Positions 18,667-28,074 are shown, counted from the first letter of the stretch. The stretch: DNA of 64,000 nucleotides from Verrucomicrobiota bacterium (GCA_026398235.1 JAPLTE010000129.1:1-64000); one strand, 5' to 3'. Notes: generated by a model from the letters alone, not told the origin. Numbers and translations are program-made.

Positions 18667-19230
18667 TTGAACGCCGCGCGGCCAAGTTTTCGCCTCATTG
18701 TCGGGTTGGGAAACCCGGGGCGCGAATACGAGCAGACGCGGCACAATGTGGGGTTTATGGTGCTCGACAAACTCGCCGCCCGTTCCGGCGCGCCCTGGCG
18801 CACGGAGAAGAAATGGAAGGCGCAGATTGCCGACTGCGAAGGGGTCGTTTGCTGCAAGCCGACGAGCTTCATGAACCTCAGCGGCAACCCGGTCAACGGC
18901 GTGGCCCACTTTTACAAGGTGCCCCCGGCGGAGACGCTGGTCGTCTATGACGACCTCGCGCTGCCGCTGGGCAAACTGCGGTTCCGGCCCGACGGGTCCG
19001 CAGGCGGCCACAACGGCATGCAATCCGTCATCGAGCACCTTGGCACGAGGGAAATTCCCCGGTTGCGCATCGGCATCGGCGGGGCTGCTGGCGGCATGGT
19101 CAACCATGTGCTGGGACGCTTTTCCGCCGAGGAACTCCCGGAATTGGAAGCCGCGCTGGAACGGGCCGCCGACGCGATCGCATTTGCCCAAAATCGCGGC
19201 TTGCAAGCTGCCATGAATCATTTCAACTAG
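18667..19230 (+). CDS. pth: Peptidyl-tRNA hydrolase
   Basis: Releases peptides from peptidyl-tRNA to recycle tRNA. 187 residues. Family motifs are LIVGLGNPGREYEQTRHNVGF with the catalytic His in TRHN, PTSFMNLSG, the DDLALPLGKLRFR stretch, and GSAGGHNGMQS. The start codon is TTG at 18667 immediately after the rplY stop; no nearer ATG gives a complete protein. The gene lies in the rplY-pth-rpsF series and is certainly co-transcribed. Confidence 0.97.
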   Translation: MNAARPSFRLIVGLGNPGREYEQTRHNVGFMVLDKLAARSGAPWRTEKKWKAQIADCEGVVCCKPTSFMNLSGNPVNGVAHFYKVPPAETLVVYDDLALPLGKLRFRPDGSAGGHNGMQSVIEHLGTREIPRLRIGIGGAAGGMVNHVLGRFSAEELPELEAALERAADAIAFAQNRGLQAAMNHFN

Positions 19231-19245
19231 ACCCAAACACCTATC

Positions 19246-19557
19246 ATGAAGAACCGTTACGAAGCACTCCTCATCCTCAACATCAAAGGCGGCGACGAAG
19301 CCGTCAAAGACACCGTCGAACGCCTGGAAGGCGACTTCGCCAAAGAAGGCGCGAAAATCGAGTCCGTCCAGAAGATGGACCGCCGCCATTTCTCCTACGT
19401 GAAGGGCAAGCTCGACGCCGGCTACTACGTCAATTTTATCTTCGAAGCCACGCCGGTTGTGCTTGAAAAACTGCGCGGCAAACTCAAACTTGACGAAGAA
19501 ATCTACCGCCAGAACTACACCAAGCTCGCCGCGAAAAAAGCGGCAGCTGCCGCGTAG
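19246..19557 (+). CDS. rpsF: 30S ribosomal protein S6
   Basis: 103 residues, a typical S6 ferredoxin-like fold. RYEALLILN at the N-terminus and KMDRRHFSYVKGKLDAGYYV are diagnostic, and the C-terminal tail is Ala/Lys-rich. S6 normally binds S18 on the 30S platform. The gene is followed by ssb, but the usual rpsR and rplI are absent downstream; a terminator follows ssb instead. Confidence 0.96.
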   Translation: MKNRYEALLILNIKGGDEAVKDTVERLEGDFAKEGAKIESVQKMDRRHFSYVKGKLDAGYYVNFIFEATPVVLEKLRGKLKLDEEIYRQNYTKLAAKKAAAAA

Positions 19558-19599
19558 TCCGGCACCCCCCCCCACCCAGAACCGAACCGGGCACCACCT

Positions 19600-20091
19600 A
19601 TGGCCAATCTAAACAAAGTCATGTTGATCGGGAATATCACCCGTGATCCCGAAATTCGTTACACGCCCAAGGGCACAGCGCTTACCGAATTGACCCTCGC
19701 GGTAAATCGCCGCTACACGGCGGATAATGGTGAAAAGAGAGAAGAGGCAACATTCATCGATGTTACTTTGTGGGGAAAAACAGCTGAAGTTGCCGCCGAA
19801 TATCTCAAAAAAGGGCGTCCCCTTTTTGTTGAAGGACGTCTTCGGATGGAGACTTGGGATGACAAGACGACCGGCCAAAAGCGCAGCAAGCTCACAGTCG
19901 TGGGAGAGAATATCGAATTTCTCAATGCACGCGAAGGCGGCGGCGGTGGAGGGGGCGCAAGCCGCGAATACGACGAGGAGCCGCGTTCCTCGCGTCCGCA
20001 GCAGCAGCGCCCGGCCAGTCGCCCCGCAACCCCTCCCAAAGCCCCGGTGGACCCGGACCTGGACGTGGAAGGCGACGACATTCCGTTCTGA
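19600..20091 (+). CDS. ssb: Single-stranded DNA-binding protein
   Basis: 163 residues. The OB fold (1-110) starts NLNKVMLIGNITRDPEIRYTP, followed by a Gly/Ser/Pro/Gln-rich linker with a run of seven glycines. The acidic tip ends DDIPF, the conserved protein-interaction tail that recruits repair and replication partners. It is the last gene of the prs operon and is followed 20 bp later by a strong terminator. Confidence 0.97.
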   Translation: MANLNKVMLIGNITRDPEIRYTPKGTALTELTLAVNRRYTADNGEKREEATFIDVTLWGKTAEVAAEYLKKGRPLFVEGRLRMETWDDKTTGQKRSKLTVVGENIEFLNAREGGGGGGGASREYDEEPRSSRPQQQRPASRPATPPKAPVDPDLDVEGDDIPF

Positions 20092-20111
20092 GCGTCGCCC
20101 CTGAAAACTTC

Positions 20112-20145
20112 AAAAGCCCGCAAGGATCGCTTGCGGGCTTTTTTG
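20112..20145 (+). terminator. Terminator after ssb
   Basis: AAAAGCCCGCAAG / CTTGCGGGCTTTTTT with a GATCG-type loop. It ends the prs-rplY-pth-rpsF-ssb transcript. Confidence 0.93.
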
Positions 20146-20159
20146 TTTTACAAATTGAA

Positions 20160-20570
20160 AACAGCCCAGCGCTTTAGCGCCTGGGTTTTTTGTTGGCAAA
20201 CGGAAGAGTTTCGTAGGTACGAAAGAACCCTCCTCTGTCGCCCCTGACGGGACTTCTGCATTTTGTGGGGCGGTTTTCCCAGCCATGAAACCGGATCTCG
20301 ACGTCCTCGTGGTTTCGGCTGGGCTATTTTCTTGAGAACCCGAAGGGTTCGTGAGCGAATAGCCGGGGGTTGAGCGAAGCGACACCCCCGGCTGCGTGTG
20401 CCCCATCGACTCACCCCGACGGGGTGGCAGAATTCCCGCCCTCTGCCACCCCGTTGGGGTGAACGCCTTTTGGGCCCGGGTTCCGGTGGTGTCGGCGCAC
20501 GATCGCGCCTCAACCACCGGCTATTCGCTGGAAACCCTCCGGGTTTCGGAAAGAATGCCCGGCTTTTTTA
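20160..20570. repeat. Cluster of palindromic dispersed repeats, no gene
   Basis: Four or more palindromes lie together: CCCAGCGC...GCGCCTGGG with a T run (20164-20190), GAACCCGAAGGGTTC (20336-20350), a 20-bp-armed hairpin CACCCCGACGGGGTGGCAGA / TCTGCCACCCCGTTGGGGTG (20412-20461) and GAAACCCTCCGGGTTTC (20531-20547). A GTTGAGCGAAGCGACACCCCCGG-type hairpin lies near 20370. Such clusters are common intergenic repeats in this kind of genome. The open frames over them are repeat artefacts. Confidence 0.75.
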
Positions 20571-20657
20571 AGGATGCTCTAAATCCCGAGCCCCCATTGA
20601 AACCCGAGTTACGCCTTGATTGAAGGCGCGGTTTTGCGCTCAGGTTCAGACTTGCAC

Positions 20658-21173
20658 TCACGCTTTGGCGCAGCGGCGCACGTAGGCGAGCACCTTTTGT
20701 TCGTCCCCGCCGGAGGCCCAGACTTCCCGCAGGAAATCGGCCGGATGCATGTCGTACTGCTTGAAAAACCGCCGGTCCCCTCCGCAGCAATACATCAATT
20801 CGTTCGGCAACTCGCCCCGGAGTCGGCCCAGGGCTTTTTGAATGACGCGCGGCAACCACGGGATCCCTTCCAGCTCGGCATCCTTGGCTGGCAGCTCCGC
20901 CATGACCAAACGGTGCCCGGACGGGACGCCGTTTTGGATCACCACGAAATAATCCCGGCGCACGGAGAGGATCAACAACGCGGTTTCCCAATCCAGCGCG
21001 TCGGCATCCTCGGCGTAGTCGAACAATTCCATCGGCGAGGCTCCGATCGCGGCAAGTTCCTGCTGTTGTTGGGCATCAAAAAGGGTCTGCGGATCACGAT
21101 GCCCCGCCCGGTAACGTTCCAAGGCGTGGAGATAGAGCGGCTTCACCCGGCTGGTCCAGTCGTAGCTTTTCAT
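20658..21173 (-). CDS. DUF5069 domain protein
   Basis: 171 residues, all-alpha, no signal peptide. It begins MKSYDWTSRVKPLYLHALERY and matches my memory of DUF5069, a family common in Verrucomicrobiota and Planctomycetota. The conserved parts are the N-terminal SRVKPLYLHAL block, GIPWLPRVIQKALGRLRGELP in the middle and the C-terminal block ADFLREVWASGGDE. No function is known for the family. It is on the same strand as ilvB but separated by about 270 bp of repeats, so it is probably a separate unit. Confidence 0.78.
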   Translation of the reverse strand: MKSYDWTSRVKPLYLHALERYRAGHRDPQTLFDAQQQQELAAIGASPMELFDYAEDADALDWETALLILSVRRDYFVVIQNGVPSGHRLVMAELPAKDAELEGIPWLPRVIQKALGRLRGELPNELMYCCGGDRRFFKQYDMHPADFLREVWASGGDEQKVLAYVRRCAKA

Positions 21174-21224
21174 AACGGCAAACTACGCCAACCCAGCCGG
21201 TTTGTCACGGGTTCGCAATGGCAG

Positions 21225-21430
21225 CCTCGGCAATTTAGACAGGATTCACAGGATTTTAAGGATTATCAGGATTACGCCTATAGCCTTTGAAAGCCTGTAA
21301 GCATTTGTGACAACCAAACGAAAAAATCCTGTAAATCATGTCAATCCTGTAATCCTGTCTAAAAAGAGCAGGGCTCCATCGGCGCAAAACGACAAACTCC
21401 ACTCCTTCCTGTTCATCCTGTCTGCGATTA
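21225..21430. repeat. Degenerate ACAGGATT-type repeats
   Basis: Copies of ACAGGATT/AAGGATT/CAGGATT lie at 21238-21275, with the inverse AATCCTG/ATCCTGT at 21325-21360, so the block can form a long imperfect hairpin downstream of ilvB. No gene is visible in 21174-21445. Confidence 0.65.
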
Positions 21431-21445
21431 GGCAGCGAGAGATTA

Positions 21446-23119
21446 TCACTCCTCCACCGCGACCCCGAGCATCTCGGTGTTGGCTGCGCCGGGCGGAACG
21501 ATCGGATACACGTTCTCGTCCTCCTCGATGGGCAGGTTGATGAGACACGGGCCGGGCTTGGAGAACGCCTCCTTCAGCGCGCCCGCAACATCATCGACTC
21601 CCGCCAGATCATACGCCCGCAGACCGAACGCGCGGGCCAGCGCCGCGAAATCGGGCTGACGCTCGAAAATCGACGCCGCATACCGCTTTTCATAAAACAA
21701 CTCCTGCTGTTGGCGCACCATCCCGAGCCGGTTGTTGTTGAGGATGATGACCGTCACGTCGAGGTTCAGCTCAACCAGCGTTGCCAACTCCTGCACGTTC
21801 ATCAAAATGGAACCGTCGCCGCTCACGCACACCGAGCGCCGATGGGGAAACGCCAGCGCTCCGCCAATGGCTGCGGGCAACCCGAACCCCATCGTGCCGA
21901 GCCCGCCCGAGGTGAGGAAGCAACGGGGGCGGCGCACGGGATACCCTTGCGCCATCCACATTTGATGCTGGCCGACGTCCGTGGAAATCAACGCGTCGGG
22001 CGGCAGCAGTTCGCCCAATTTCACGCAGAATTCCAGCGGGTGGATGCCGCTTGCGGCCTTGGGGATCACGAGCGGATGCTTCGTCTTGAGTTCCTTCACG
22101 CGGCAGAGCCAGTCCGCGCGTTCCTGCGGCGCAACGGCCGGGAGGAGTTGGCGCAACACCTCGCCCGCGTCTCCCGCGACCGGGATGTTAGCGGGTTTGA
22201 TTTTGTCGAGTTCACACGGGTCGATCTCGATATGAATGATGTCCGCGTGCTGACAAAAGCGAGCCGCAAGCCCGGTGGCCCGATCGTCAAATCGCGCGCC
22301 GATCGCAACGAGGAGATCGGCTTCGTCGAGAATGTAATTCGTGCACGGAGCGCCGTGCATCCCGAGCATGCCGAGCGCCAGCGGGTGGTCGCACGGGACC
22401 GCCCCCAGGCCCATCAACGTGCTCGTAACGGGCGCGCCGATGCGCGTGGCGAGTTCCAGCACCAACTCCCCGGCATTCGCCCCAATGACGCCGCCGCCGA
22501 TGTAAATGACCGGGCGCTGGGCCTTGGCGATCAGGGCGGCCATGCGCGCCACCTCCTCCGCCGAACAGCCTGCGGGTTGCGCGGCGATCCCCGGCTCGGG
22601 CCAGGTCTCCACGTCGCAAATGCCCAGAAAAACGTCCTTGGGGACATCGACCACCACCGGGCCGGGCCTGCCGGATTGGGCGATCTCGAATGCGCGCGGA
22701 ATCACATCCAGGAGTTCCTCCGTGCTCATCACCATGAAGCTGTGTTTGGTAATCGGGAGCGTGAGCCCGAACGTATCGACCTCCTGGAAAGCGTCCGTGC
22801 GCAACAGCGCGCGCGGAACCTGCCCGGTGATCGCCACCAGCGGCACGCTGTCGAGCTTGGCATCGGCAATGGCCGTGAGGAGGTTCGTCGCGCCGGGCCC
22901 CGAAGTCCCCAGGCAAACCGCCGCCTTGCCCGTCACGCGGGCCATCCCTTGCGCGATGAATCCCGCCCCTTGTTCATGCCGCGCCAGAATGTGCCGGATG
23001 GGGCTGTCGTGGAGGGCGTCGTACAGGGGCAGAATGGCGCCGCCGGGAATACCGGAGAGGACTTCCACTCCCTGGCGTTCGAGTAATTTGCAGATGATCT
23101 GGGCTCCGTTGAGCTTCAT
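21446..23119 (-). CDS. ilvB: Acetolactate synthase large subunit
   Basis: Thiamine-diphosphate enzyme of branched-chain amino-acid synthesis: it condenses two pyruvates, or pyruvate and 2-oxobutyrate. 557 residues, complete. It carries the catalytic Glu region (GIPGGAILPLYDAL and HEQGAGFIAQG), the FAD-binding beta domain and the ThDP motif GDGSILMNVQELATLVELNL ... NNNRLGMVRQQQ. No regulatory subunit ilvN follows; the gene is flanked by repeats. The start ATG at 23119 lies 42 nt after an intrinsic terminator and about 100 nt after a Val-rich leader peptide, so attenuation is likely. Confidence 0.95.
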   Translation of the reverse strand: MKLNGAQIICKLLERQGVEVLSGIPGGAILPLYDALHDSPIRHILARHEQGAGFIAQGMARVTGKAAVCLGTSGPGATNLLTAIADAKLDSVPLVAITGQVPRALLRTDAFQEVDTFGLTLPITKHSFMVMSTEELLDVIPRAFEIAQSGRPGPVVVDVPKDVFLGICDVETWPEPGIAAQPAGCSAEEVARMAALIAKAQRPVIYIGGGVIGANAGELVLELATRIGAPVTSTLMGLGAVPCDHPLALGMLGMHGAPCTNYILDEADLLVAIGARFDDRATGLAARFCQHADIIHIEIDPCELDKIKPANIPVAGDAGEVLRQLLPAVAPQERADWLCRVKELKTKHPLVIPKAASGIHPLEFCVKLGELLPPDALISTDVGQHQMWMAQGYPVRRPRCFLTSGGLGTMGFGLPAAIGGALAFPHRRSVCVSGDGSILMNVQELATLVELNLDVTVIILNNNRLGMVRQQQELFYEKRYAASIFERQPDFAALARAFGLRAYDLAGVDDVAGALKEAFSKPGPCLINLPIEEDENVYPIVPPGAANTEMLGVAVEE

Positions 23120-23160
23120 GGTTTTTGGTTTTCTAGTTGGTCCGGCAGCGCTAAAGGGGC

Positions 23161-23199
23161 AAAAAACAACCCCCTCTGGCGGCGAGCCGGAGGGGGTTT
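23161..23199 (-). terminator. Attenuator terminator upstream of ilvB
   Basis: ACCCCCTCCGGC pairs with GCCAGAGGGGGT around a TCGCC loop, followed on the minus strand by TTTTTT. It lies between the leader peptide (23221-23307) and the ilvB start, and no other minus-strand gene upstream would need it. Confidence 0.88.
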
Positions 23200-23220
23200 G
23201 TTTCTAAAGTGATGAAACCC

Positions 23221-23307
23221 TCACCGAGCCGCAAGCGCGACGCTTACTACGACCACCACGAGGCGGACGACGTTTGCGAGTTGCACAGTGAGGCTGGCAG
23301 GATTCAT
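23221..23307 (-). CDS. Putative branched-chain leader peptide of ilvB
   Basis: A 28-codon frame beginning MNPASLTVQLAN and continuing VVRLVVVVVSVALAAR before TGA. Nine residues are Val, five of them consecutive, and four are Leu. This is the pattern of ilv attenuation leaders such as enterobacterial IvbL. Its stop is 22 nt upstream of the terminator stem. The weakness is that no Shine-Dalgarno precedes the ATG on this strand. A small plus-strand frame overlaps with a better ribosome site. The leader role is inferred. Confidence 0.6.
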   Translation of the reverse strand: MNPASLTVQLANVVRLVVVVVSVALAAR

Positions 23308-23489
23308 TTGAAGGAGGTGTTACGCTGGATGAGGACGAATGTCAATGCCTTATCAGGAAAGGAAGAAAAATCAGGAAGCCAGGAAGCAGCTTGCTGATTT
23401 GTTTTTCCTGGTTGCTGAGTTCCAGATTTCTCTGGCATTTCCTCGCCGGGACGCTTGTCGTCGCGGCAGAAGCAGGTACAATTCGTTCA

Positions 23490-24284
23490 ATGATTCGCTT
23501 GTTGAGCACTGATTTTGACGGAACCTTGGTGGACCATTTTGCGTCGCCGCCGGTTGCGCCTGCTTTGTTTGAACTTTTTGCCCAGCTCCAGCGTTGCGGT
23601 GTGCTCTGGGCGGTGAACACCGGGCGTGACCTGAGGTTCGCCCTCGATGGGTTGCGGGAATTCCATTTTCCCGTGGAGCCGGATTACATCCTGACCAACG
23701 AGCGGGAGCTTTTTCACCGCAATCCCCATGGCGAATGGCAGGATTACGGCGACTGGAACCGTCGCTGCCTTCAAGCCCACGAGCGCATGTTCCAAAACGA
23801 AGCCCCGTTTCTCAACGAGATGCTGCGCTTTATTCGCGACGAAACCCGGGCGGATACCATTTACGAGGAGAGCAAGCCGGTGGGGTTGGTGGCCCAGGAC
23901 GATGCGGAAATGGACCGCGTCATCGCCCATCTGCACAAAACGCGCAAGCCGGAGTCGCTTTTCCATTACCAGCGCAACACGATTTACCTGCGGTTTTGCC
24001 ATGCGGACTATTCCAAGGGAGCTGCGCTGGGGGAACTTTGTCGGCTCGTCAAAATCTCCCCCCAAGAGACGTTCACCGCAGGCGATCACCACAACGACCT
24101 TTCGATGCTCGATGGCCGGTATGCCCGGTGGCCCGCCGCTCCCGGCAACGCCATCGAGGAAGTAAAAGAGGCGGTGCGCAAAGTGGGCGGGTATGTGGCC
24201 GCTGCCCGTTGCAGTGACGGGGTGGTGGAAGCGCTGAGGCATTTCTTCGAGGTGGAACGCCTCGCCCCTCCCGGGTTCGCTTAA
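23490..24284 (+). CDS. HAD-superfamily hydrolase (Cof-like phosphatase)
   Basis: 264 residues. Motif I is STDFDGTLVDH with nucleophile Asp8 and acid/base Asp10. The cap is of the C2 type, and motif IV is GDHHNDLSML with metal-binding Asp residues. It resembles sucrose-phosphate phosphatase and Cof sugar-phosphatases; the substrate cannot be deduced. The start at 23490 puts motif I at the usual distance; the frame is open further upstream through a repeat. It stands alone on this strand. Confidence 0.85.
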   Translation: MIRLLSTDFDGTLVDHFASPPVAPALFELFAQLQRCGVLWAVNTGRDLRFALDGLREFHFPVEPDYILTNERELFHRNPHGEWQDYGDWNRRCLQAHERMFQNEAPFLNEMLRFIRDETRADTIYEESKPVGLVAQDDAEMDRVIAHLHKTRKPESLFHYQRNTIYLRFCHADYSKGAALGELCRLVKISPQETFTAGDHHNDLSMLDGRYARWPAAPGNAIEEVKEAVRKVGGYVAAARCSDGVVEALRHFFEVERLAPPGFA

Positions 24285-24327
24285 ATTCTGGAAGCCGTCC
24301 CGGGGCTGATGCCTGAATGCCTGCCCC

Positions 24328-25365
24328 TTAGAGCACCGGCACTTCGCGCCAGCCTGCCAGATCCAGGAAAAGCCGCTGGTAATGGAGTTTCACAAAAAGC
24401 CGGGAAAACGGCTGGACGGCGGCGACGGGGATTTTGATTTTGCCCACGCGCCCCGTGATCCGCACAATGGCATCGCGCGCTGGCACGTCGGCAATCGTGT
24501 CGTGCAGAGCGACTTTACGGGAAGTGATTGGCAGCTTGAGCCGCCACCGCACGCTTCCAGCCTGGGCGGATTCGCCGGCAACCAAAAGAGCACACCCGTT
24601 GCGGAATCCCGCAGGGAGATGCGCGGTGAGATGAAGCTCCCCGGCGTCCAGAAACGCCTCGGAAATGCAATGGTGAGGCATGCGCGCCTGCACGGGTTCG
24701 GGCCGATAGTAGGCTTCCTCCGGGCGGGCATAGGCCAGAAACCGTTTGCGGCTCAAGGCCATCTGGGTGGTGTGGCAGAGAATCGCCTGCCGTTTGACAT
24801 GCCGTTCGTGTTCGACGAGCGGAAGTGCCACGCGGCTAGGAACCAGATCGGGCCGTTTGCAATGGACCAGGAACTGGAATTGGGGAAGCGCCGAACGCCC
24901 CATGCGGTCGAGGGCGATTTGCAGCAGCACGTTCAAGGCGTTGTGGTCCGGATGCAGATCGTAGGAGGAAGGGAGTACAATGTGCGTCGGGTCCGACTCT
25001 TGAATTTCGGCACAAAAACGTTCCACGGTCTCTTGATCCGCTCTCAGGAGTTTAGCGGTCAACCCCTGGTCGGGAAATTGCAGGAATCGGGTTTCCCCCT
25101 CAAATCCCAGGGTTTTGAGGGCAAAGCGCGATTCCCGCCGCCGCAGCGTCCCCCAGCGTTCCCGCTCGGGATGCCCGATGCGCCACCGTTTTTCCAGCCA
25201 CCGTTGCGGCCAGGGATTATTGTCGCCGTTGGTGACCAGCAGCACGCGCGCGGCCGTGCCGGTATGGCGCAGGCGTTGGATGAGCCCGCCGGTGGCGAGC
25301 GATTCGTCATCGGGATGCGGCGCAATGATGAGCAGCCGGTCGGTGTTTTGGAAAATGAGACTCAC
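24328..25365 (-). CDS. PIG-L family deacetylase
   Basis: 345 residues. The zinc-binding motif is IIAPHPDDESLATGG, with a second His in the HPDHNAL motif. Members remove acetyl groups from N-acetylglucosamine-type sugars in glycolipids or small thiols. It carries an extra C-terminal beta domain (about 235-345) that is not part of the catalytic fold. The start is GTG at 25365, overlapping the stop of the preceding glycosyltransferase gene by GTGA. Coupling to a membrane glycosyltransferase suggests a shared glycoconjugate pathway. Confidence 0.88.
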   Translation of the reverse strand: MSLIFQNTDRLLIIAPHPDDESLATGGLIQRLRHTGTAARVLLVTNGDNNPWPQRWLEKRWRIGHPERERWGTLRRRESRFALKTLGFEGETRFLQFPDQGLTAKLLRADQETVERFCAEIQESDPTHIVLPSSYDLHPDHNALNVLLQIALDRMGRSALPQFQFLVHCKRPDLVPSRVALPLVEHERHVKRQAILCHTTQMALSRKRFLAYARPEEAYYRPEPVQARMPHHCISEAFLDAGELHLTAHLPAGFRNGCALLVAGESAQAGSVRWRLKLPITSRKVALHDTIADVPARDAIVRITGRVGKIKIPVAAVQPFSRLFVKLHYQRLFLDLAGWREVPVL

Positions 25366-27026
25366 GGGCGCAGGTTTTGCGGGGTGTATCCTTTGGCTGC
25401 CGCTTGAGCCCAAAAAACGGCCAGCGGGCGAGGATCGGTGCAAGTAAATGTGTGCATTCCGGAGGTCAGGAACACCGGTCCGGTATAGGCAACCCCATCG
25501 AGTTTGCCCTCCAAGGGAGCTTCGCCGCCGCTCACCACGTACTCGGTCGGGATGCCCACTTCAAAGCGGCGTTCAGCCCCGGGTTCCGGCGTAGGCGGCA
25601 GGAAGCAGCCAGCCACCCAAAGGTCCTCATTTAATGGCACGTAATGCTGCTTTACCCATTGAAGAGTTTTTTCAGGCAAACGCTCCAAAATGACGACGCA
25701 GGTCCGGGTTTTGAGCATCTCCGCGGCGATGGTGTCAGCAATCAATCCCAAACTAATGCGCCGCTGTGTGATATTTTCCAGAGCGTAATAAAACGGGCGG
25801 CGACGGAAGATCGTCTCCCCCTTGGCGTCCATGACAAAATCGGACGGTTTGGTGAGTCGGAGCACGTCATCCAGAAGAATTTTATTTTTCGAGATCCGGC
25901 AAGCGAAGGGGGAATATTTTTTGGTGGAAGCGTAAAACTGGATGCCCACCACAAGCATCAGGAGCCAGATTTTGTTTTTGCCCAAATGCACCAACAACGG
26001 CGCTACGGAGAGGGCAAGCAGGGGAATTCCCGGCAGGTAATCTTGTCGGGTCACCAGCGGCCAGAAACAGAAAAGCAGAATGAAATACAGGATGCCCGTG
26101 AACAGCACCAGCGTGCGTCTTGCGGCCAGCTCCCGATCCGGGCCCGCGCGCAGGAGGAACCGCCCGAGCCAGGCGGTTAAAAGAAGCAGGAACGGGAATG
26201 CCCATCCCAAATAGCGGCGCGCACCAGGAACCTGGCTGATGATGGCGTTGTGCTTGAATACGCAATAAATGAGGTCCGGGATGGCATGATGCGCGGCAAA
26301 GAGCCCCCCAATCGCCGCCGGGGCTACACACAGGCCCGCGAGGGTGCATCCCATTTTGCCCAAACTGCCTTGCAGGAGCGCTTTGCGTTCTGGTTTTGCC
26401 GAAAGGGCAAAGACCATCCCCCAGGAGCATAAAAGCGAAGCCAGCAGAAGCGTGGTCTTCATCGACACCCCGAAAGTGATACCCAACAGGAGCCCGGTCG
26501 CAAACGCCCGCTTGCGCGAAAAGGGCCCGGTGAGTGCGACGGCAAGCGTCGCGAACCAACACATCATCCAGAGGACATCGGTGCGGAATTGGGTGGTCGC
26601 CGCCAGAACCAGCGGGGTGGTGGCGGTGAGCAAGGCGGCCCCAAAGCCCGCGCGCGCTGAGTAAAGGCGCGTCCCCAGCCACCCGATACACCCCAGGGTG
26701 CCTACGAAAAAAGGGAGCATTGCGAACCGCATCAAAGTCAGGATGTCCGAGCGCTCGCCGAGTTGTTGCAAAAGCGGGGCCATGGCCAGGTGGAAGAGCG
26801 GGGTGTGATTGTCAAAAAAATCCCGGTATTGCACCATCCCCTGGGTCCACCCCCAAGCCACATGGAGATGCTGCCCCTCGTCGGAGTTGATGGAGAGCGA
26901 GTAAATATAATTTACTTTTAGAACCAGAAGCAGCAGCAACAGCAGGACGGTTGCGGCTTTTTCCCAAACGCCCATTCGGGGGCGCGCGTGGGTTGCGGGG
27001 CTTACAGCAACGGGGGAGGAAAGCAT
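25362..27026 (-). CDS. Membrane glycosyltransferase of the PMT/ArnT (GT-C) type
   Basis: 554 residues with ten or more membrane segments from about residue 25 to 400, then a soluble C-terminal domain. The first extracytoplasmic loop has NSDEGQHLHVAWG with the acidic pair expected for the catalytic DE of GT-C enzymes, and FFDNHTPLFHLAMAPLL resembles the following loop. These enzymes move a sugar from polyprenyl phosphate to protein or lipid. The start at 27026 lies one base after the prfA stop. The frame further upstream lies within prfA and is ignored. The acceptor is unknown. Confidence 0.82.
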   Translation of the reverse strand: MLSSPVAVSPATHARPRMGVWEKAATVLLLLLLLVLKVNYIYSLSINSDEGQHLHVAWGWTQGMVQYRDFFDNHTPLFHLAMAPLLQQLGERSDILTLMRFAMLPFFVGTLGCIGWLGTRLYSARAGFGAALLTATTPLVLAATTQFRTDVLWMMCWFATLAVALTGPFSRKRAFATGLLLGITFGVSMKTTLLLASLLCSWGMVFALSAKPERKALLQGSLGKMGCTLAGLCVAPAAIGGLFAAHHAIPDLIYCVFKHNAIISQVPGARRYLGWAFPFLLLLTAWLGRFLLRAGPDRELAARRTLVLFTGILYFILLFCFWPLVTRQDYLPGIPLLALSVAPLLVHLGKNKIWLLMLVVGIQFYASTKKYSPFACRISKNKILLDDVLRLTKPSDFVMDAKGETIFRRRPFYYALENITQRRISLGLIADTIAAEMLKTRTCVVILERLPEKTLQWVKQHYVPLNEDLWVAGCFLPPTPEPGAERRFEVGIPTEYVVSGGEAPLEGKLDGVAYTGPVFLTSGMHTFTCTDPRPLAVFWAQAAAKGYTPQNLRP

Positions 27027-27027
27027 A

Positions 27028-28074
27028 TTATCCCAAATTGGCTTCGCGGAGCCGTTCGGCAACGTCCTCGGCTTGGAGCGCGGCCACCATTTCGGTGATT
27101 TCGCCTTCCACAAAACGGTCGAGGTTGTAGAGCGTCATCCCGATGCGATGGTCGGTCACCCGGTTTTGCGGGTAATTATAAGTGCGCACCTTTTCCTCAC
27201 GCCCCCCGCCGCCGATGAGGCTCTTGCGGTGGGCGGAATATTTTTCGGCTTCTTCGAGCTGCTTTTTTTCCAGCAACCGGGAACGCAGGATGCCGATGGC
27301 TTTCTCCTTGTTCTTCTGCTGGCTGCGGCCGTCCTGGCAGCGGACGATGGTCCCTGTGGGAATGTGCATCACCTGCACAGCGGAGTCGGTGGTGTTGACC
27401 CCCTGGCCGCCCGGACCGCCCGCGCGACAGACTTCGATGCGCAGTTCGTCGGGCTTGATCTCAAAATCGACCTCCTCGGCCTCCGGCAACACGGCGACCG
27501 TGGCGGTGCTCGTGTGGATGCGCCCCTGGGCTTCGGTGGCCGGGACACGCTGGACCCGGTGCACGCCGCTTTCGTAGCGCAATTTGCGGAACACCGCGTC
27601 GCCCGAGGCGCGGAAAATCACTTCGCGGAAGCCGCCCAACTCCGACGGGCTCGACTCCATCATCTCGATTTTGAGCCCCGTCGCTTCGGCGGCAAACAGG
27701 GCCGCTTCGGCTCCGCCGGTTCCGGCGCGGATTTCCACGATGGCATCCCGATCTTCACCCGGTTCGGGAGGGAGCAGCGAAATTTGAATCTGGCGCTCAA
27801 GCTCCGCGAGCCGTTTTTCCAGTTCGGGGATCTCCGCCGCAGCCATTTCGGCCATCTCGGCGTCGTCGCTTTTCGCAAGCGCCTGACTTTCGGTGAGTTC
27901 GGTCTGGGTTTTCCCAAACGCCTCCCAAGCGGCAAGCAATCCCTTGAGCTGGGAATGCTCCTGCATCACCGCACGAGCATGCTGCGGATTGGCAAAAACG
28001 CTCCCGTCTGCGATTTCCGCTTCGAGTTCGCGGAATCGTTCCGTCTTTTTGTGAATCAGCGGGGCGAAGTCCAT
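27028..28074 (-). CDS. prfA: Peptide chain release factor 1
   Basis: Reads UAA and UAG stop codons. 348 residues. It has the GGQ catalytic loop in [18 protein letters not shown] and the RF1-type codon-recognition PAT in [15 protein letters not shown], not the RF2 SPF. The usual neighbour prmC, which methylates GGQ, is not next to it; a glycosyltransferase gene follows instead. rpmE lies upstream on the same strand behind a terminator. Confidence 0.96.
   Translation of the reverse strand: MDFAPLIHKKTERFRELEAEIADGSVFANPQHARAVMQEHSQLKGLLAAWEAFGKTQTELTESQALAKSDDAEMAEMAAAEIPELEKRLAELERQIQISLLPPEPGEDRDAIVEIRAGTGGAEAALFAAEATGLKIEMMESSPSELGGFREVIFRASGDAVFRKLRYESGVHRVQRVPATEAQGRIHTSTATVAVLPEAEEVDFEIKPDELRIEVCRAGGPGGQGVNTTDSAVQVMHIPTGTIVRCQDGRSQQKNKEKAIGILRSRLLEKKQLEEAEKYSAHRKSLIGGGGREEKVRTYNYPQNRVTDHRIGMTLYNLDRFVEGEITEMVAALQAEDVAERLREANLG

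Noticed and set aside
17992-19575. 527-codon minus-strand frame opposite rplY-pth-rpsF
   Set aside because: Crosses three real genes on the other strand; composition artefact.
20110-20517. 135-codon minus-strand frame after ssb
   Set aside because: Lies across a terminator and several palindromic repeats.
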